From positions 1 to 44,723 of the forward strand of contig DATLEI010000028.1 of assembly GCA_035525375.1 (NCBI GenBank): 44,723 bases of DNA, given 5' to 3'. The DNA is from JALZBN01 sp035525375 (GTDB lineage: Bacteria; Actinomycetota; Acidimicrobiia; Acidimicrobiales; AC-14). A program made the position numbers and the translations under genes. This document shows positions 37,388 to 44,244 of the stretch, piece after piece. The notes under the pieces were generated by a model. The model was not told where the DNA came from. It was given only the letters and a program-made list of their open reading frames with translations, and made no database searches. Numbering within the stretch: the first letter of the stretch is position 1; every line of letters starts with the position of its first letter.

Positions 37388-37732
37388 CTAACCCGGGGGC
37401 CAGGCCATGGGCCTGCCCCCCAAGACGTGCATATGCAGGTGCGGCACCGAATTCTGAGCCTCGTCACCGACGTTGAACACCAGTCGATAACCCCGCTCCT
37501 CTATGCCTTCGGCGCGTGCCACTTGCTGCGCCGTTTGCATCATCTCGGCGAGTACGTCGCCGTGTCCCGGCTCGAGGGTGTCGGCCGATTGGATGTGCTC
37601 CTTCGACACGACGAGCACGTGGTGGGGCAGGGCCGGGTTGATGTCCCGAAACGCATAGGTGAGGTCGGTGGAAGCCAGCTCGTCGGACGGCAGTTCGCCG
37701 GCGACGATGCGACAGAAGATGCAGTCATCCAC
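37388..37732 (-). CDS. HIT-family nucleotide hydrolase
   Basis: Histidine-triad protein of 114 residues, probably an adenosine 5'-monophosphoramidase (HinT-like). Triad HLHMHVLGG with His98, His100 and His102, and an N-terminal zinc CxxC (Cys4, Cys7) in DCIFCRIVAG. GTG start at 37730-37732; TTG three codons earlier is an alternative. The long frame upstream covers the divergent gene and is spurious. First gene of the phoH-ybeY-era unit. Confidence 0.93.
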   Translation of the reverse strand: MDDCIFCRIVAGELPSDELASTDLTYAFRDINPALPHHVLVVSKEHIQSADTLEPGHGDVLAEMMQTAQQVARAEGIEERGYRLVFNVGDEAQNSVPHLHMHVLGGRPMAWPPG

Positions 37733-37784
37733 GGCGCGCAAGACTAGGGCGCGATCCGATGGCCGGCTACGCCGGGCCCCTGCG

Positions 37785-37790
37785 TAGGAT
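37785..37790 (+). promoter_or_regulatory. -10 element of a likely leaderless gene
   Basis: TAGGAT ends exactly 6 nt before the ATG at 37797, with no ribosome binding site, as expected if transcription begins at the start codon. Confidence 0.5.
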
Positions 37791-37796
37791 CGATAT

Positions 37797-38363
37797 ATGG
37801 GCGACGACGTGAGCTCAGAGGGACTCGAGCGGTGGGCTGCTGACGCTCGCGCCGCCGAAGTTGTCGATGCCCGGGTACGGGAACGGTGGTTGCGCACCCA
37901 GGCCGTGGAGTCCTCGACACTCGCGGGCACGCTTGTTGCTTTGGCCGAACAGTCCGCGGCGGTTGTCGTCACCACGTCGACCGGGAGGCACCATGCCGGC
38001 TGCGTGACGATGGTCGGCGCCGACTTCCTTGCCGTCCAGCGAAACGAGCGGATTTCGCTGATCTCGTTCGCGGCGCTGGCGTCTGTCGAGCCGTCGGAGC
38101 CGGCGCGCGCCGTCCCCATCGAAGGCGAACCCCGGCCGACCTCCCCGAACGCGCCGACCGCGGCGACGCTCACCGACGTCTTGGCGCGCGCCGTGGGTGA
38201 TCGGCGCCGCCTCATGCTGTATGCCGGTGACACAAGGGTGACGGGTCAGCTCCTGGCGATCGGAGCCGACATCGCAACCGTGCGCACCGACGGCGATCCG
38301 GCGGGCCTCGCCTATGTACCGGTGGCCTCGGTCTCGGAGGCTTCTTTCTTGGACTCGGGATAG
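37797..38363 (+). CDS. Hypothetical protein with two Sm-like segments
   Basis: A 188-residue protein that I cannot assign by name. A charged helical N-terminus rich in Ala, Arg and Glu (1-40) precedes two segments with the rhythm of Sm/LSm beta-barrels. The first (about 43-100) runs LAGTLVALAEQ, VVVTTSTGRHHAGCV, MVGADFLAV and closes with ISFAALASVEP, much like the Hfq closing strand. The second (about 135-185) runs RLMLYAGDTRVTGQL, AIGADIATVRT and YVPVASVSEASF. A low-complexity linker separates them. If correct this would be a tandem Sm-type RNA-binding protein in a lineage without Hfq; this is inference from pattern only. Leaderless-type promoter; converges with the HTH gene with 52 nt overlap. 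Confidence 0.75.
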   Translation: MGDDVSSEGLERWAADARAAEVVDARVRERWLRTQAVESSTLAGTLVALAEQSAAVVVTTSTGRHHAGCVTMVGADFLAVQRNERISLISFAALASVEPSEPARAVPIEGEPRPTSPNAPTAATLTDVLARAVGDRRRLMLYAGDTRVTGQLLAIGADIATVRTDGDPAGLAYVPVASVSEASFLDSG

Positions 38364-38563
38364 AGGTGCTCGAGTGACCCAGGTGAGATTCTCGAGGCCT
38401 TGATGAAGGCCTCAACCTCTGATTCTTGCAAGCGGATCACTCGCCCGAACTTATAGGCGGGCAGCTGGCTCTCATCAATGAGCCGGTACAGCGTGCGCAC
38501 AGTCACGCCGAGCCGGGCGGCCGCTGCTCCGGTGCTCATCCAGCAAATATCTTCGTCAGCCAT
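38312..38563 (-). CDS. Excisionase/MerR-type HTH DNA-binding protein
   Basis: An 83-residue protein with a helix-turn-helix domain of the excisionase (BldC-like) type: MSTGAAAARLGVTVRTLYRLIDESQLPAYKFG followed by the wing RVIRLQESEVEAFI. The C-terminal 20 residues are Glu/Ser/Thr-rich and overlap the end of the convergent gene by 52 nt. Such small proteins act as transcription factors in actinobacteria; no phage genes are nearby, so a true excisionase is unlikely. Confidence 0.85.
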   Translation of the reverse strand: MADEDICWMSTGAAAARLGVTVRTLYRLIDESQLPAYKFGRVIRLQESEVEAFIKASRISPGSLEHLYPESKKEASETEATGT

Positions 38564-38665
38564 GACGGACCACTATAGCGGCCGAGAAACTACTCCTGTG
38601 GGATCTCATGAGCTTTCACTCTTCTGCTGACCACGGTAGGAGATCGCTGGGTACCATGCAAGGAC

Positions 38666-39196
38666 ATGAGTATGCGGTTTGACGCGACGGATAGGAATGT
38701 CACCACCATTTTGGCCAGCGTGATCCTTGTCGTGCTGCTCGGCGCGGTTGCCGCGGCGTTCATGGTCGACTCGTCCGATTCCACGAGCGACGACAGGAAG
38801 GAGAAGGAGGCCGCGCCGGTCGATGAGGCCGAGCGTGAGCGGCAAGCCAAGGCCGCTCAAGACGCCCAAGCCGTGTCTGCGGCCAATGCCGAGGCCCTGA
38901 AGTCGATCACCGCCGACCAAGACCTCTGCAAGACGAAGTACCTCGCGGCCGCGCAGGCGCGCGCCGCGGAGGCGACCCAGCACCTCAAGGAGCAGGAGGA
39001 AGCGCTGAAGCGCATCCTCGATCAACTGCCCGCCGGAAAGGCGAAGGACTCACTCGCTGCCCAGCTTCCCGACGAGTTCGCTGCAAGCAACGCCCTGGTC
39101 ACGTCGGAGCTGCGCGCCGCCGAAGACCGCTGCAAGTTGGCGGCCAGCATTTACCAGTACACGCAGGCGGAGACCCCGCCCCCGCCCCCGGGCTAA
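38666..39196 (+). CDS. Membrane-anchored coiled-coil protein
   Basis: A 176-residue protein with one N-terminal membrane segment (about 12-34), a charged linker, then a long Ala/Glu/Lys/Gln-rich helix (about 50-165) likely to form a coiled coil, and a Pro-rich end. Two cysteines in the helical region (in LCKTK and DRCKL) might pair outside the cell. Topology suggests an extracytoplasmic C-terminus. No family recognised. ATG at 38666 (a second ATG two codons later) follows a TACCAT -10-like box by 8 nt. It precedes the ABC exporter genes by 57 nt on the same strand. Confidence 0.75.
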   Translation: MSMRFDATDRNVTTILASVILVVLLGAVAAAFMVDSSDSTSDDRKEKEAAPVDEAERERQAKAAQDAQAVSAANAEALKSITADQDLCKTKYLAAAQARAAEATQHLKEQEEALKRILDQLPAGKAKDSLAAQLPDEFAASNALVTSELRAAEDRCKLAASIYQYTQAETPPPPPG

Positions 39197-39217
39197 ACCC
39201 TCCAGCGAGAAAGTGCT

Positions 39218-39245
39218 CGACCCGGCCATGGGTCGTCGGTAGCGT
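39218..39245 (+). promoter_or_regulatory. Promoter with palindromic operator candidate before the ABC exporter
   Basis: TCGACC (39217-39222) and TAGCGT (39240-39245) form -35 and -10 boxes 17 nt apart, and the GTG start follows 8 nt later. The palindrome CGACCC-N6-GGGTCG (39218-39235) covers the -35 and spacer, a usual place for repressor binding. Confidence 0.45.
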
Positions 39246-39253
39246 TCGCCGTC

Positions 39254-40219
39254 GTGGCGGTTGACATCGACGGACTTACGCGGCTTTTTCATACGAAGAA
39301 TCCTCCCGCTTTTGGCCGCTCGAGCCTGCGACCCGAGGTTGTTGCCCTCGACGCGGTCTCGCTCCAGGTGGACCAGGGTGAGATCCACGGCTTGCTCGGG
39401 CCCAATGGCGCCGGCAAGACGACCCTGGTCAAGATCCTGGCGACCATCCTGCTTCCGACCTCGGGCACGGCGCGGGTCATGGGTCACGACGTCGTCTCCG
39501 ACACCGCGGCGGTGCGGCCGCTCATCGGCATCGTCCTCGGCGGCGAGCGAGGGCTCTACAACCGGCTGACGGCGCGCCAGAACCTGCGGTACTGGGCGGC
39601 GCTGTACAAGCTCGAGCCAAAGGCCGGTTGGGCGCGCGTCGACGAGCTGCTACGACGGGTCGGCCTGGAGGGGCGCGCCGACGAGAGGGTGCAGTCCTAC
39701 TCACGCGGCATGCGCCAGCGGCTCCACCTGGCTCGGGGTTTGGTGAACGACCCGCCGGTGTTGTTCCTCGACGAGCCCTCGACGGGCATGGACCCGGTGG
39801 CGGCGCGAGAGCTGCGGGTGATCGTCACCGAACTGGCGGCCGAGGGCCGCACCGTCTTTCTGACCACACACGACATGGCTGAAGCAGAGGCTCTGTGCAA
39901 CCGAGTCACGCTGATCGACCATGGTCGCCTGCTGGCGACCGAGACCCCCCGCCAACTGTCGACGATGTTGTCGCGCTTTGAACGCATCGAGTGCGAGGGC
40001 GCCGCCGACGGCGTGATCAAGGCGGTGGGCGCACTTCGGGGAGTGAGCACAGTGACCTCGAAGGGGGTGTCCACCCGGATCGAGGTCGACACCGAAGGAG
40101 TGGTCGCTGAGGTGATGCGCCACCTGGTCAGCTCCGGCGTCACCTCGGTTCGGGTCACCAGGCCGAGCCTGGAAGAGGTCTACCTGAGCCTCATCGGTGA
40201 GCGCGGTATGGACGTCTAA
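39254..40219 (+). CDS. ABC exporter ATPase (ABC-2/DrrA type)
   Basis: ATPase subunit of an ABC-2 exporter, 321 residues. Walker A GPNGAGKTT (49-57), signature SYSRGMRQRL (SRGM where LSGGQ-type loops are usual), Walker B VLFLDEPSTGMDP and the switch His in LTTHDM are all present. The C-terminal extension of about 80 residues matches the DrrA/CcmA group of drug, lipid or polysaccharide exporters. GTG start at 39254. Its TAA shares a base with the ATG of the first permease (TAATG). Confidence 0.93.
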   Translation: MAVDIDGLTRLFHTKNPPAFGRSSLRPEVVALDAVSLQVDQGEIHGLLGPNGAGKTTLVKILATILLPTSGTARVMGHDVVSDTAAVRPLIGIVLGGERGLYNRLTARQNLRYWAALYKLEPKAGWARVDELLRRVGLEGRADERVQSYSRGMRQRLHLARGLVNDPPVLFLDEPSTGMDPVAARELRVIVTELAAEGRTVFLTTHDMAEAEALCNRVTLIDHGRLLATETPRQLSTMLSRFERIECEGAADGVIKAVGALRGVSTVTSKGVSTRIEVDTEGVVAEVMRHLVSSGVTSVRVTRPSLEEVYLSLIGERGMDV

Positions 40220-40986
40220 TGCGCGGACTGCGGGGCGCTATCAGGCTGCAGCTCCAGATCGTGCGCGCCGATCGCGGTTACCTGAACGAAATTCTCGCCA
40301 ACCCGTTCTTCGCCATCATCTTCCTCGGTGTGGTGCGGGCCTCCGGGCGCAACGACCTCACCAGCTTCGCCATAGTCGCCCCGGTGCTGATGACGCTGTG
40401 GGCAATGGGGCTGGAGATCTCGGGCAACATTGTCGACTCCGACCGCCACCTCGGGATCCTCGAGGAGGTCGTGGCCACCCCGACACCATTCGGAACCGTG
40501 GTTTGCGGCCGGGTCCTCACCGTCACCATGCTGTCCGCCGTCGCCGTGGCCGAGACGTGGTTCGTCGCTCGGGTCGGATTCGGCGTCGACGTGACCATCG
40601 AGCACCCGGAAGTTTTCGTGGCCACCCTCTTGGTGACCGGACTGGCGATGACTGGCACCGCCCTGGTCATGGCCGGCGCATTCGTGCTGGCCGGCGGCGC
40701 GCGGACCTTCCAGAACACAATGAACTACCCGATCTATCTCTTGGCCGGCGTGCTCGTGCCGATCTCGTTCCTCCCCCAATGGCTGCGGCCGGTGGGCCGC
40801 CTGATTTTCCTTTCCTGGAGTGCCGATCTACTACGTGACTCGCTGCGAGCAGCTCCAGCGACCGATGTTTGGCTCCGGTTGGGCGCAATCATCCTGCTCG
40901 GCACAATCGGTTTTGCCATTGGGCTGCTCGTGCTGACTCTGATTCTTCGGCGCGTGCGCGAACTCGGCACGATCGGCCACACGTGA
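40219..40986 (+). CDS. ABC-2 type permease 1
   Basis: A 255-residue membrane subunit with about six spans; the NPFFAIIFLGVV start and the PIYLLAGVLVPISFLP segment are typical of ABC-2 permeases. Overlap with the ATPase gene at one base and with permease 2 at four bases (GTGA) shows a single operon. Two different permease subunits suggest a heterodimeric channel. The exported substrate is unknown. Confidence 0.9.
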   Translation: MRGLRGAIRLQLQIVRADRGYLNEILANPFFAIIFLGVVRASGRNDLTSFAIVAPVLMTLWAMGLEISGNIVDSDRHLGILEEVVATPTPFGTVVCGRVLTVTMLSAVAVAETWFVARVGFGVDVTIEHPEVFVATLLVTGLAMTGTALVMAGAFVLAGGARTFQNTMNYPIYLLAGVLVPISFLPQWLRPVGRLIFLSWSADLLRDSLRAAPATDVWLRLGAIILLGTIGFAIGLLVLTLILRRVRELGTIGHT

Positions 40987-41792
40987 CAAGAATTCGGCAC
41001 GCTGTGCGCATCTTCGGGTGGGCCGCGCTCAATGGCTTCCGGGAAACCCTCGGCGCGGTCTACACCGTCCAGAGCTGGGTACTCGGACTCTGCTTGCGCA
41101 TGGTGGCGCAGGTTGCCTTCTTCGCGTCGCTAGGGCGCCTCCTCGGTTCGCAAGCCGACGTCGAGTTCCTTCTTATCGGCAACGCAGTAATGGTCGCGGC
41201 GTCCTCTGCGTTCACAGTGACCGTTGCGACTGTCGGCGAGCGCGACTCGGGCACCCTTCCGTTGTTGGTTGCGTCGACGACGAGTCCGCTCATCGTGTTG
41301 ATGGGGCGCGGCGCGAGCTTCGTACCAAACGGTCTGCTCACCTCGCTCGGCGCACTCCTCGTCATGGCGCCCCTCTATAACGTCGCTCTCCCCTGGGCCC
41401 GCTTCCCGGCGTTGCTCGGCATGCTTGTACTGGTCACCGTGAGCACGTACATGGCGGCAACCTTCCTTGGTGGCTTCGTCCTGCGCGCCCCGAGTACGCG
41501 CCGTACCGTTGCCAACGTGGCCCGGTTGGCGATGATGGCGTTCTGCGGTGTCAGCGTGCCGCTGGCGGTCTACCCCGAGGGAATCCAGTGGGTCGCCCAG
41601 GTGCTGCCCCTCACCCACGGCCTCGACGCCATCCGGGAGCTCTTTGGTGAGGCCGAGATGGGCGCAGTGCTGTCGGATGCGGGACTCGAGGCGCTCGTCG
41701 GCGCGGGCTGGATGGTGGCGTCGCTGGCGACGTTCCGCCTCCTCGCCGACGCCGGCCGGCGCGACGGGTCGATCGTCTTCTCCAGCGTCTAA
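40983..41792 (+). CDS. ABC-2 type permease 2
   Basis: A 269-residue membrane subunit with about six spans. GTG start at 40983 overlaps the stop of permease 1; the longer open frame is out-of-frame sequence of that gene. ABC-2 features include SAFTVTVATVGERDSGTLPLLVASTTSP (cytoplasmic loop) and SVPLAVYPEGIQWVAQVLPLTHGLD near the C-terminal re-entrant part. Its end lies 10 nt from the convergent narK. Confidence 0.9.
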   Translation: MTRIRHAVRIFGWAALNGFRETLGAVYTVQSWVLGLCLRMVAQVAFFASLGRLLGSQADVEFLLIGNAVMVAASSAFTVTVATVGERDSGTLPLLVASTTSPLIVLMGRGASFVPNGLLTSLGALLVMAPLYNVALPWARFPALLGMLVLVTVSTYMAATFLGGFVLRAPSTRRTVANVARLAMMAFCGVSVPLAVYPEGIQWVAQVLPLTHGLDAIRELFGEAEMGAVLSDAGLEALVGAGWMVASLATFRLLADAGRRDGSIVFSSV

Positions 41793-41802
41793 CCGCGCTT
41801 CG

Positions 41803-43317
41803 TTACACCACTGCGACACGCCGATGCAGGTAGACGGACCAGGTGACAGCTGCGAAGAAGAGATAGGACACGAGAAAGATCGTGAGAGCCGGCACTGACC
41901 AGTCGGAGTGTGCGGCTGCGATAGCGACCTTCTGGGCTGGTGTCTTTGCCGCCGTGATCAGACCGGAAACGCCGAGATTCGCCTGACGCAGCACGACCTG
42001 GATGAGAAACCCGCCGAAGGCACCGAGCGCGCCGGCGACCCCAATCACCGCCGCGGCGCGACGCTTGAACTCAGCAGCAGTCTCCCTTCTGTCGCCGACT
42101 GCCCCCTCTTCGTGCTTGGGCCCGAGAGCGGCGAAGATCGACGGGATCATCTTGTACGTCGAACCGTTGCCCATTCCGGCCAGGAGGAAGATGGCCATGT
42201 AGGACACGAAGAACAGAGAGAAGCTGCGTTCTCGCACCCCGATGATCGCAGTCGCGGTGAACATGGCCATGCCGATGAACACGCCGAGGGTGATCTTGGC
42301 GCCGCCCACTCTGTCGGACAACCAGCCGCCGAGTGGCCGAGCGAGCGAACCGATGAGCGCGCCGATGAAGCCCAAGCCGGCCAGATAGGTGGCGATGAAC
42401 GGGTGGCCGGCGAGAAATTCCGGGAACGTCGTCTTGATCACGAGCGGTAACGCGAACGAGAAACCGATGAACGAGCCGAAGGTACCGATGTAGAGCAGCG
42501 ACATGATCCAGGTGTCCGGGTACCGCAGAGCGGCCACGTAGGAACTCTTGTCAGCCTTGGCCTGCGTGAGGCTGTCCATGTAGAGCCAGGCGCACACCAC
42601 CCCAATGGCAATCAGCGGCAGCCACATCAGACCGGCGTAAGCGAGGTGTACCTCGTGCTTCGGTAGTTTCACGGCGGCGGCAGGAACACCAATGATGATC
42701 ACGAGTGGTACCAACAGCTGGGCGGCGGCGACCCCGAGATTCCCACCCGCCGCGTTGAGTCCAAGCGCGAATCCCTTCCTCTTCTCGGGATAGAAGAACG
42801 AGATGTTGGCCATCGACGACGAGAAGTTCCCGCCGCCCAGGCCCGCCGTCGCCGCGCACGCCAGCAGCACCCAGAACTGAACATCCCTCCCCTGACTCGC
42901 CAACCAGCCGCTGGGAACGACGACCGCCAAGAGAAGCGTCGGGATGAACAGCAGCGAGGCGCTGATTGCCGTCCAAGCCTTCCCGCCGAAGCGGGGAATC
43001 GCGAACGTGTACGGGATGCGAAGCATCGATCCGACGAGGTTTGGGACCGCCGTTAGCCAGAACAGCTGTGGCACCGACAAGACGATGCCGATGTTGGCGA
43101 GATTGATCACCACGATGGTCCACAGCACCCAGACGGCGAACCCAAGGTGCTCGGTGAAGATCGAAAGGATGAGATTCCTTCGCGCGACCCGGTTTCCGGT
43201 CGCCGCCCAGAAGTCCTCGTCTTCAGGATCCCAATCGTCGATCCAGCGCCCCCTCGTCGAGGACTTGTTGGCGACAGGTGCCGGCGTGGACTCGCGGGTA
43301 ATCGTGTCAACGGCCAT
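41803..43317 (-). CDS. narK: NarK-type nitrate/nitrite transporter
   Basis: Major-facilitator protein with 12 spans that imports nitrate or exchanges nitrate and nitrite. A hydrophilic N-terminus with the NarK marker WDPEDEDFW precedes the first helix. The nitrate signature is seen in GGGNFSSSMANISFFYP and GLNAAGGNLGVA, and the second-half Gly-rich signature in AGMGNGSTYKMIP. The start is probably ATG at 43315-43317; an in-frame GTG six codons earlier (43335) is possible. Diverges from the molybdoprotein gene, with a nitrite/sulfite reductase nearby, which points to nitrate assimilation. Confidence 0.93.
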   Translation of the reverse strand: MAVDTITRESTPAPVANKSSTRGRWIDDWDPEDEDFWAATGNRVARRNLILSIFTEHLGFAVWVLWTIVVINLANIGIVLSVPQLFWLTAVPNLVGSMLRIPYTFAIPRFGGKAWTAISASLLFIPTLLLAVVVPSGWLASQGRDVQFWVLLACAATAGLGGGNFSSSMANISFFYPEKRKGFALGLNAAGGNLGVAAAQLLVPLVIIIGVPAAAVKLPKHEVHLAYAGLMWLPLIAIGVVCAWLYMDSLTQAKADKSSYVAALRYPDTWIMSLLYIGTFGSFIGFSFALPLVIKTTFPEFLAGHPFIATYLAGLGFIGALIGSLARPLGGWLSDRVGGAKITLGVFIGMAMFTATAIIGVRERSFSLFFVSYMAIFLLAGMGNGSTYKMIPSIFAALGPKHEEGAVGDRRETAAEFKRRAAAVIGVAGALGAFGGFLIQVVLRQANLGVSGLITAAKTPAQKVAIAAAHSDWSVPALTIFLVSYLFFAAVTWSVYLHRRVAVV

Positions 43318-43507
43318 GCCGATACGAAACCGCACGAGTGTGTGGACGCCGTTGCCGCGCGGTGAACCCGAGGAAACGGATCACGCACAGTGACCTAGTG
43401 GGAGGTGTGAGGCTCGCACGGGGTCAGGTGGCATCGTGAGGATCTGTTCGCGTGCCCGCAATCGACGAGGACGCCGATCGAAACACGCCACCTCTAGTGT
43501 CGATTGC
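43318..43507. other. Divergent regulatory region of the nitrate locus
   Basis: Contains a GlnR-box-like half site GTGAA-N6-GAAAC (43362-43377; consensus GTnAC-N6-GAAAC) about 45 nt upstream of narK, and a TAGTGT -10-like box (43495-43500) 7 nt before the plus-strand GTG. No other gene is apparent. Confidence 0.4.
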
Positions 43508-44041
43508 GTGCCGACCCGTGTGCAGCGCGTTCCGGAGACGTGGCCGATCCTGCATCTCGAGACCGATGTGCCGAAGTGGTCGGCCCTGTCGGTTGACGGG
43601 CTCGTCAGCCGGCCACGACGCTTCTCGCTGGACGACCTCCGGTCAGTTGGCACCGAGCAACGCAGCTTGGCCCTGCACTGCGTGTGGGGCTGGTCGCGCA
43701 CCGACCCGATCTGGGAGGGCGTGGGCATGGATCGCCTTCTCGCATTCGTCGGACCGCTGGGCGACCATGTGACCATTCGGGCCGCTTCGGATTCGTACTC
43801 AGCGTGCCTGCCGGCCGCTGACGCGGCGCGGGGCATGTTGGCGTGGGCCCGCGATGGCGAGGCACTGAGCCCGGAGCACGGCGGGCCAGTGCGCTTTCTT
43901 CCCCCTGCCGACCACTGGGCCTACAAGGGCGTCAAGTGGGCGGCGCGCGTGACGGTCGGCGACAGGTTCGTTGCTGGCTTCTGGGAATCAAGGGTGGCCG
44001 ACCCCAAGGGGAGGATTCCCGATGACGTGGAGCTGCCATGA
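43508..44041 (+). CDS. Molybdopterin-binding oxidoreductase (sulfite-oxidase fold)
   Basis: A 177-residue protein of the oxidoreductase molybdopterin-binding (SUOX-fold) family. The molybdenum-ligand Cys58 lies in LHCVWGWSRTDPIWEGV, close to the C-V-x-x-W-S pattern of sulfite-oxidase-like and MsrP-like enzymes; a second conserved stretch is ADHWAYKGVKWA. No signal peptide, heme domain or dimerisation domain is present, so it is a minimal cytoplasmic catalytic domain. GTG start at 43508; the longer frame lacks support. Its stop overlaps the ATG of the 4-Cys gene (ATGA). Reaction and electron partner are unknown. Confidence 0.85.
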   Translation: MPTRVQRVPETWPILHLETDVPKWSALSVDGLVSRPRRFSLDDLRSVGTEQRSLALHCVWGWSRTDPIWEGVGMDRLLAFVGPLGDHVTIRAASDSYSACLPAADAARGMLAWARDGEALSPEHGGPVRFLPPADHWAYKGVKWAARVTVGDRFVAGFWESRVADPKGRIPDDVELP

Positions 44042-44244
44042 CGAAAAGCCTCGAAGGGATCGCTGCATCGCGGCGCGTCGTGCACCGCGACTGCCGTGAC
44101 TGTACTCAGTTCGAACCCGAGGAGCCCGACCTCGCCTACGGATGGTGCAAGGCTCACGACCAGTTCGTGAAGCTGTATCACCCCGCCGGCGAGTGGTGGT
44201 CGCAGTGCCAGTTCAAAGCCCTGTCGCAGGACCGCAACGCCTAA
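44038..44244 (+). CDS. Four-cysteine mini-protein
   Basis: A 68-residue protein with Cys19 and Cys22 (HRDCRDC), Cys37 (GWCKAHD) and Cys57 (SQCQF), plus aromatic residues around them. Four cysteines with this spacing could bind a [4Fe-4S] cluster or zinc. I do not recognise a family. ATG overlaps the molybdoprotein stop by 4 nt, so they are translated together; it may be its electron carrier, which is inference. The TAA overlaps the TAG of the convergent reductase gene. Confidence 0.75.
   Translation: MTKSLEGIAASRRVVHRDCRDCTQFEPEEPDLAYGWCKAHDQFVKLYHPAGEWWSQCQFKALSQDRNA

Noticed and set aside
37733..38233. Long upstream extension of the HIT frame
   Set aside because: It is antisense to the gene at 37797-38363 and unlike any HIT N-terminus.
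38312..38563. Phage excisionase
   Set aside because: The HTH type is shared with excisionases, but there is no integrase, att-like repeat or other phage gene in the window, so a host regulator is more likely.
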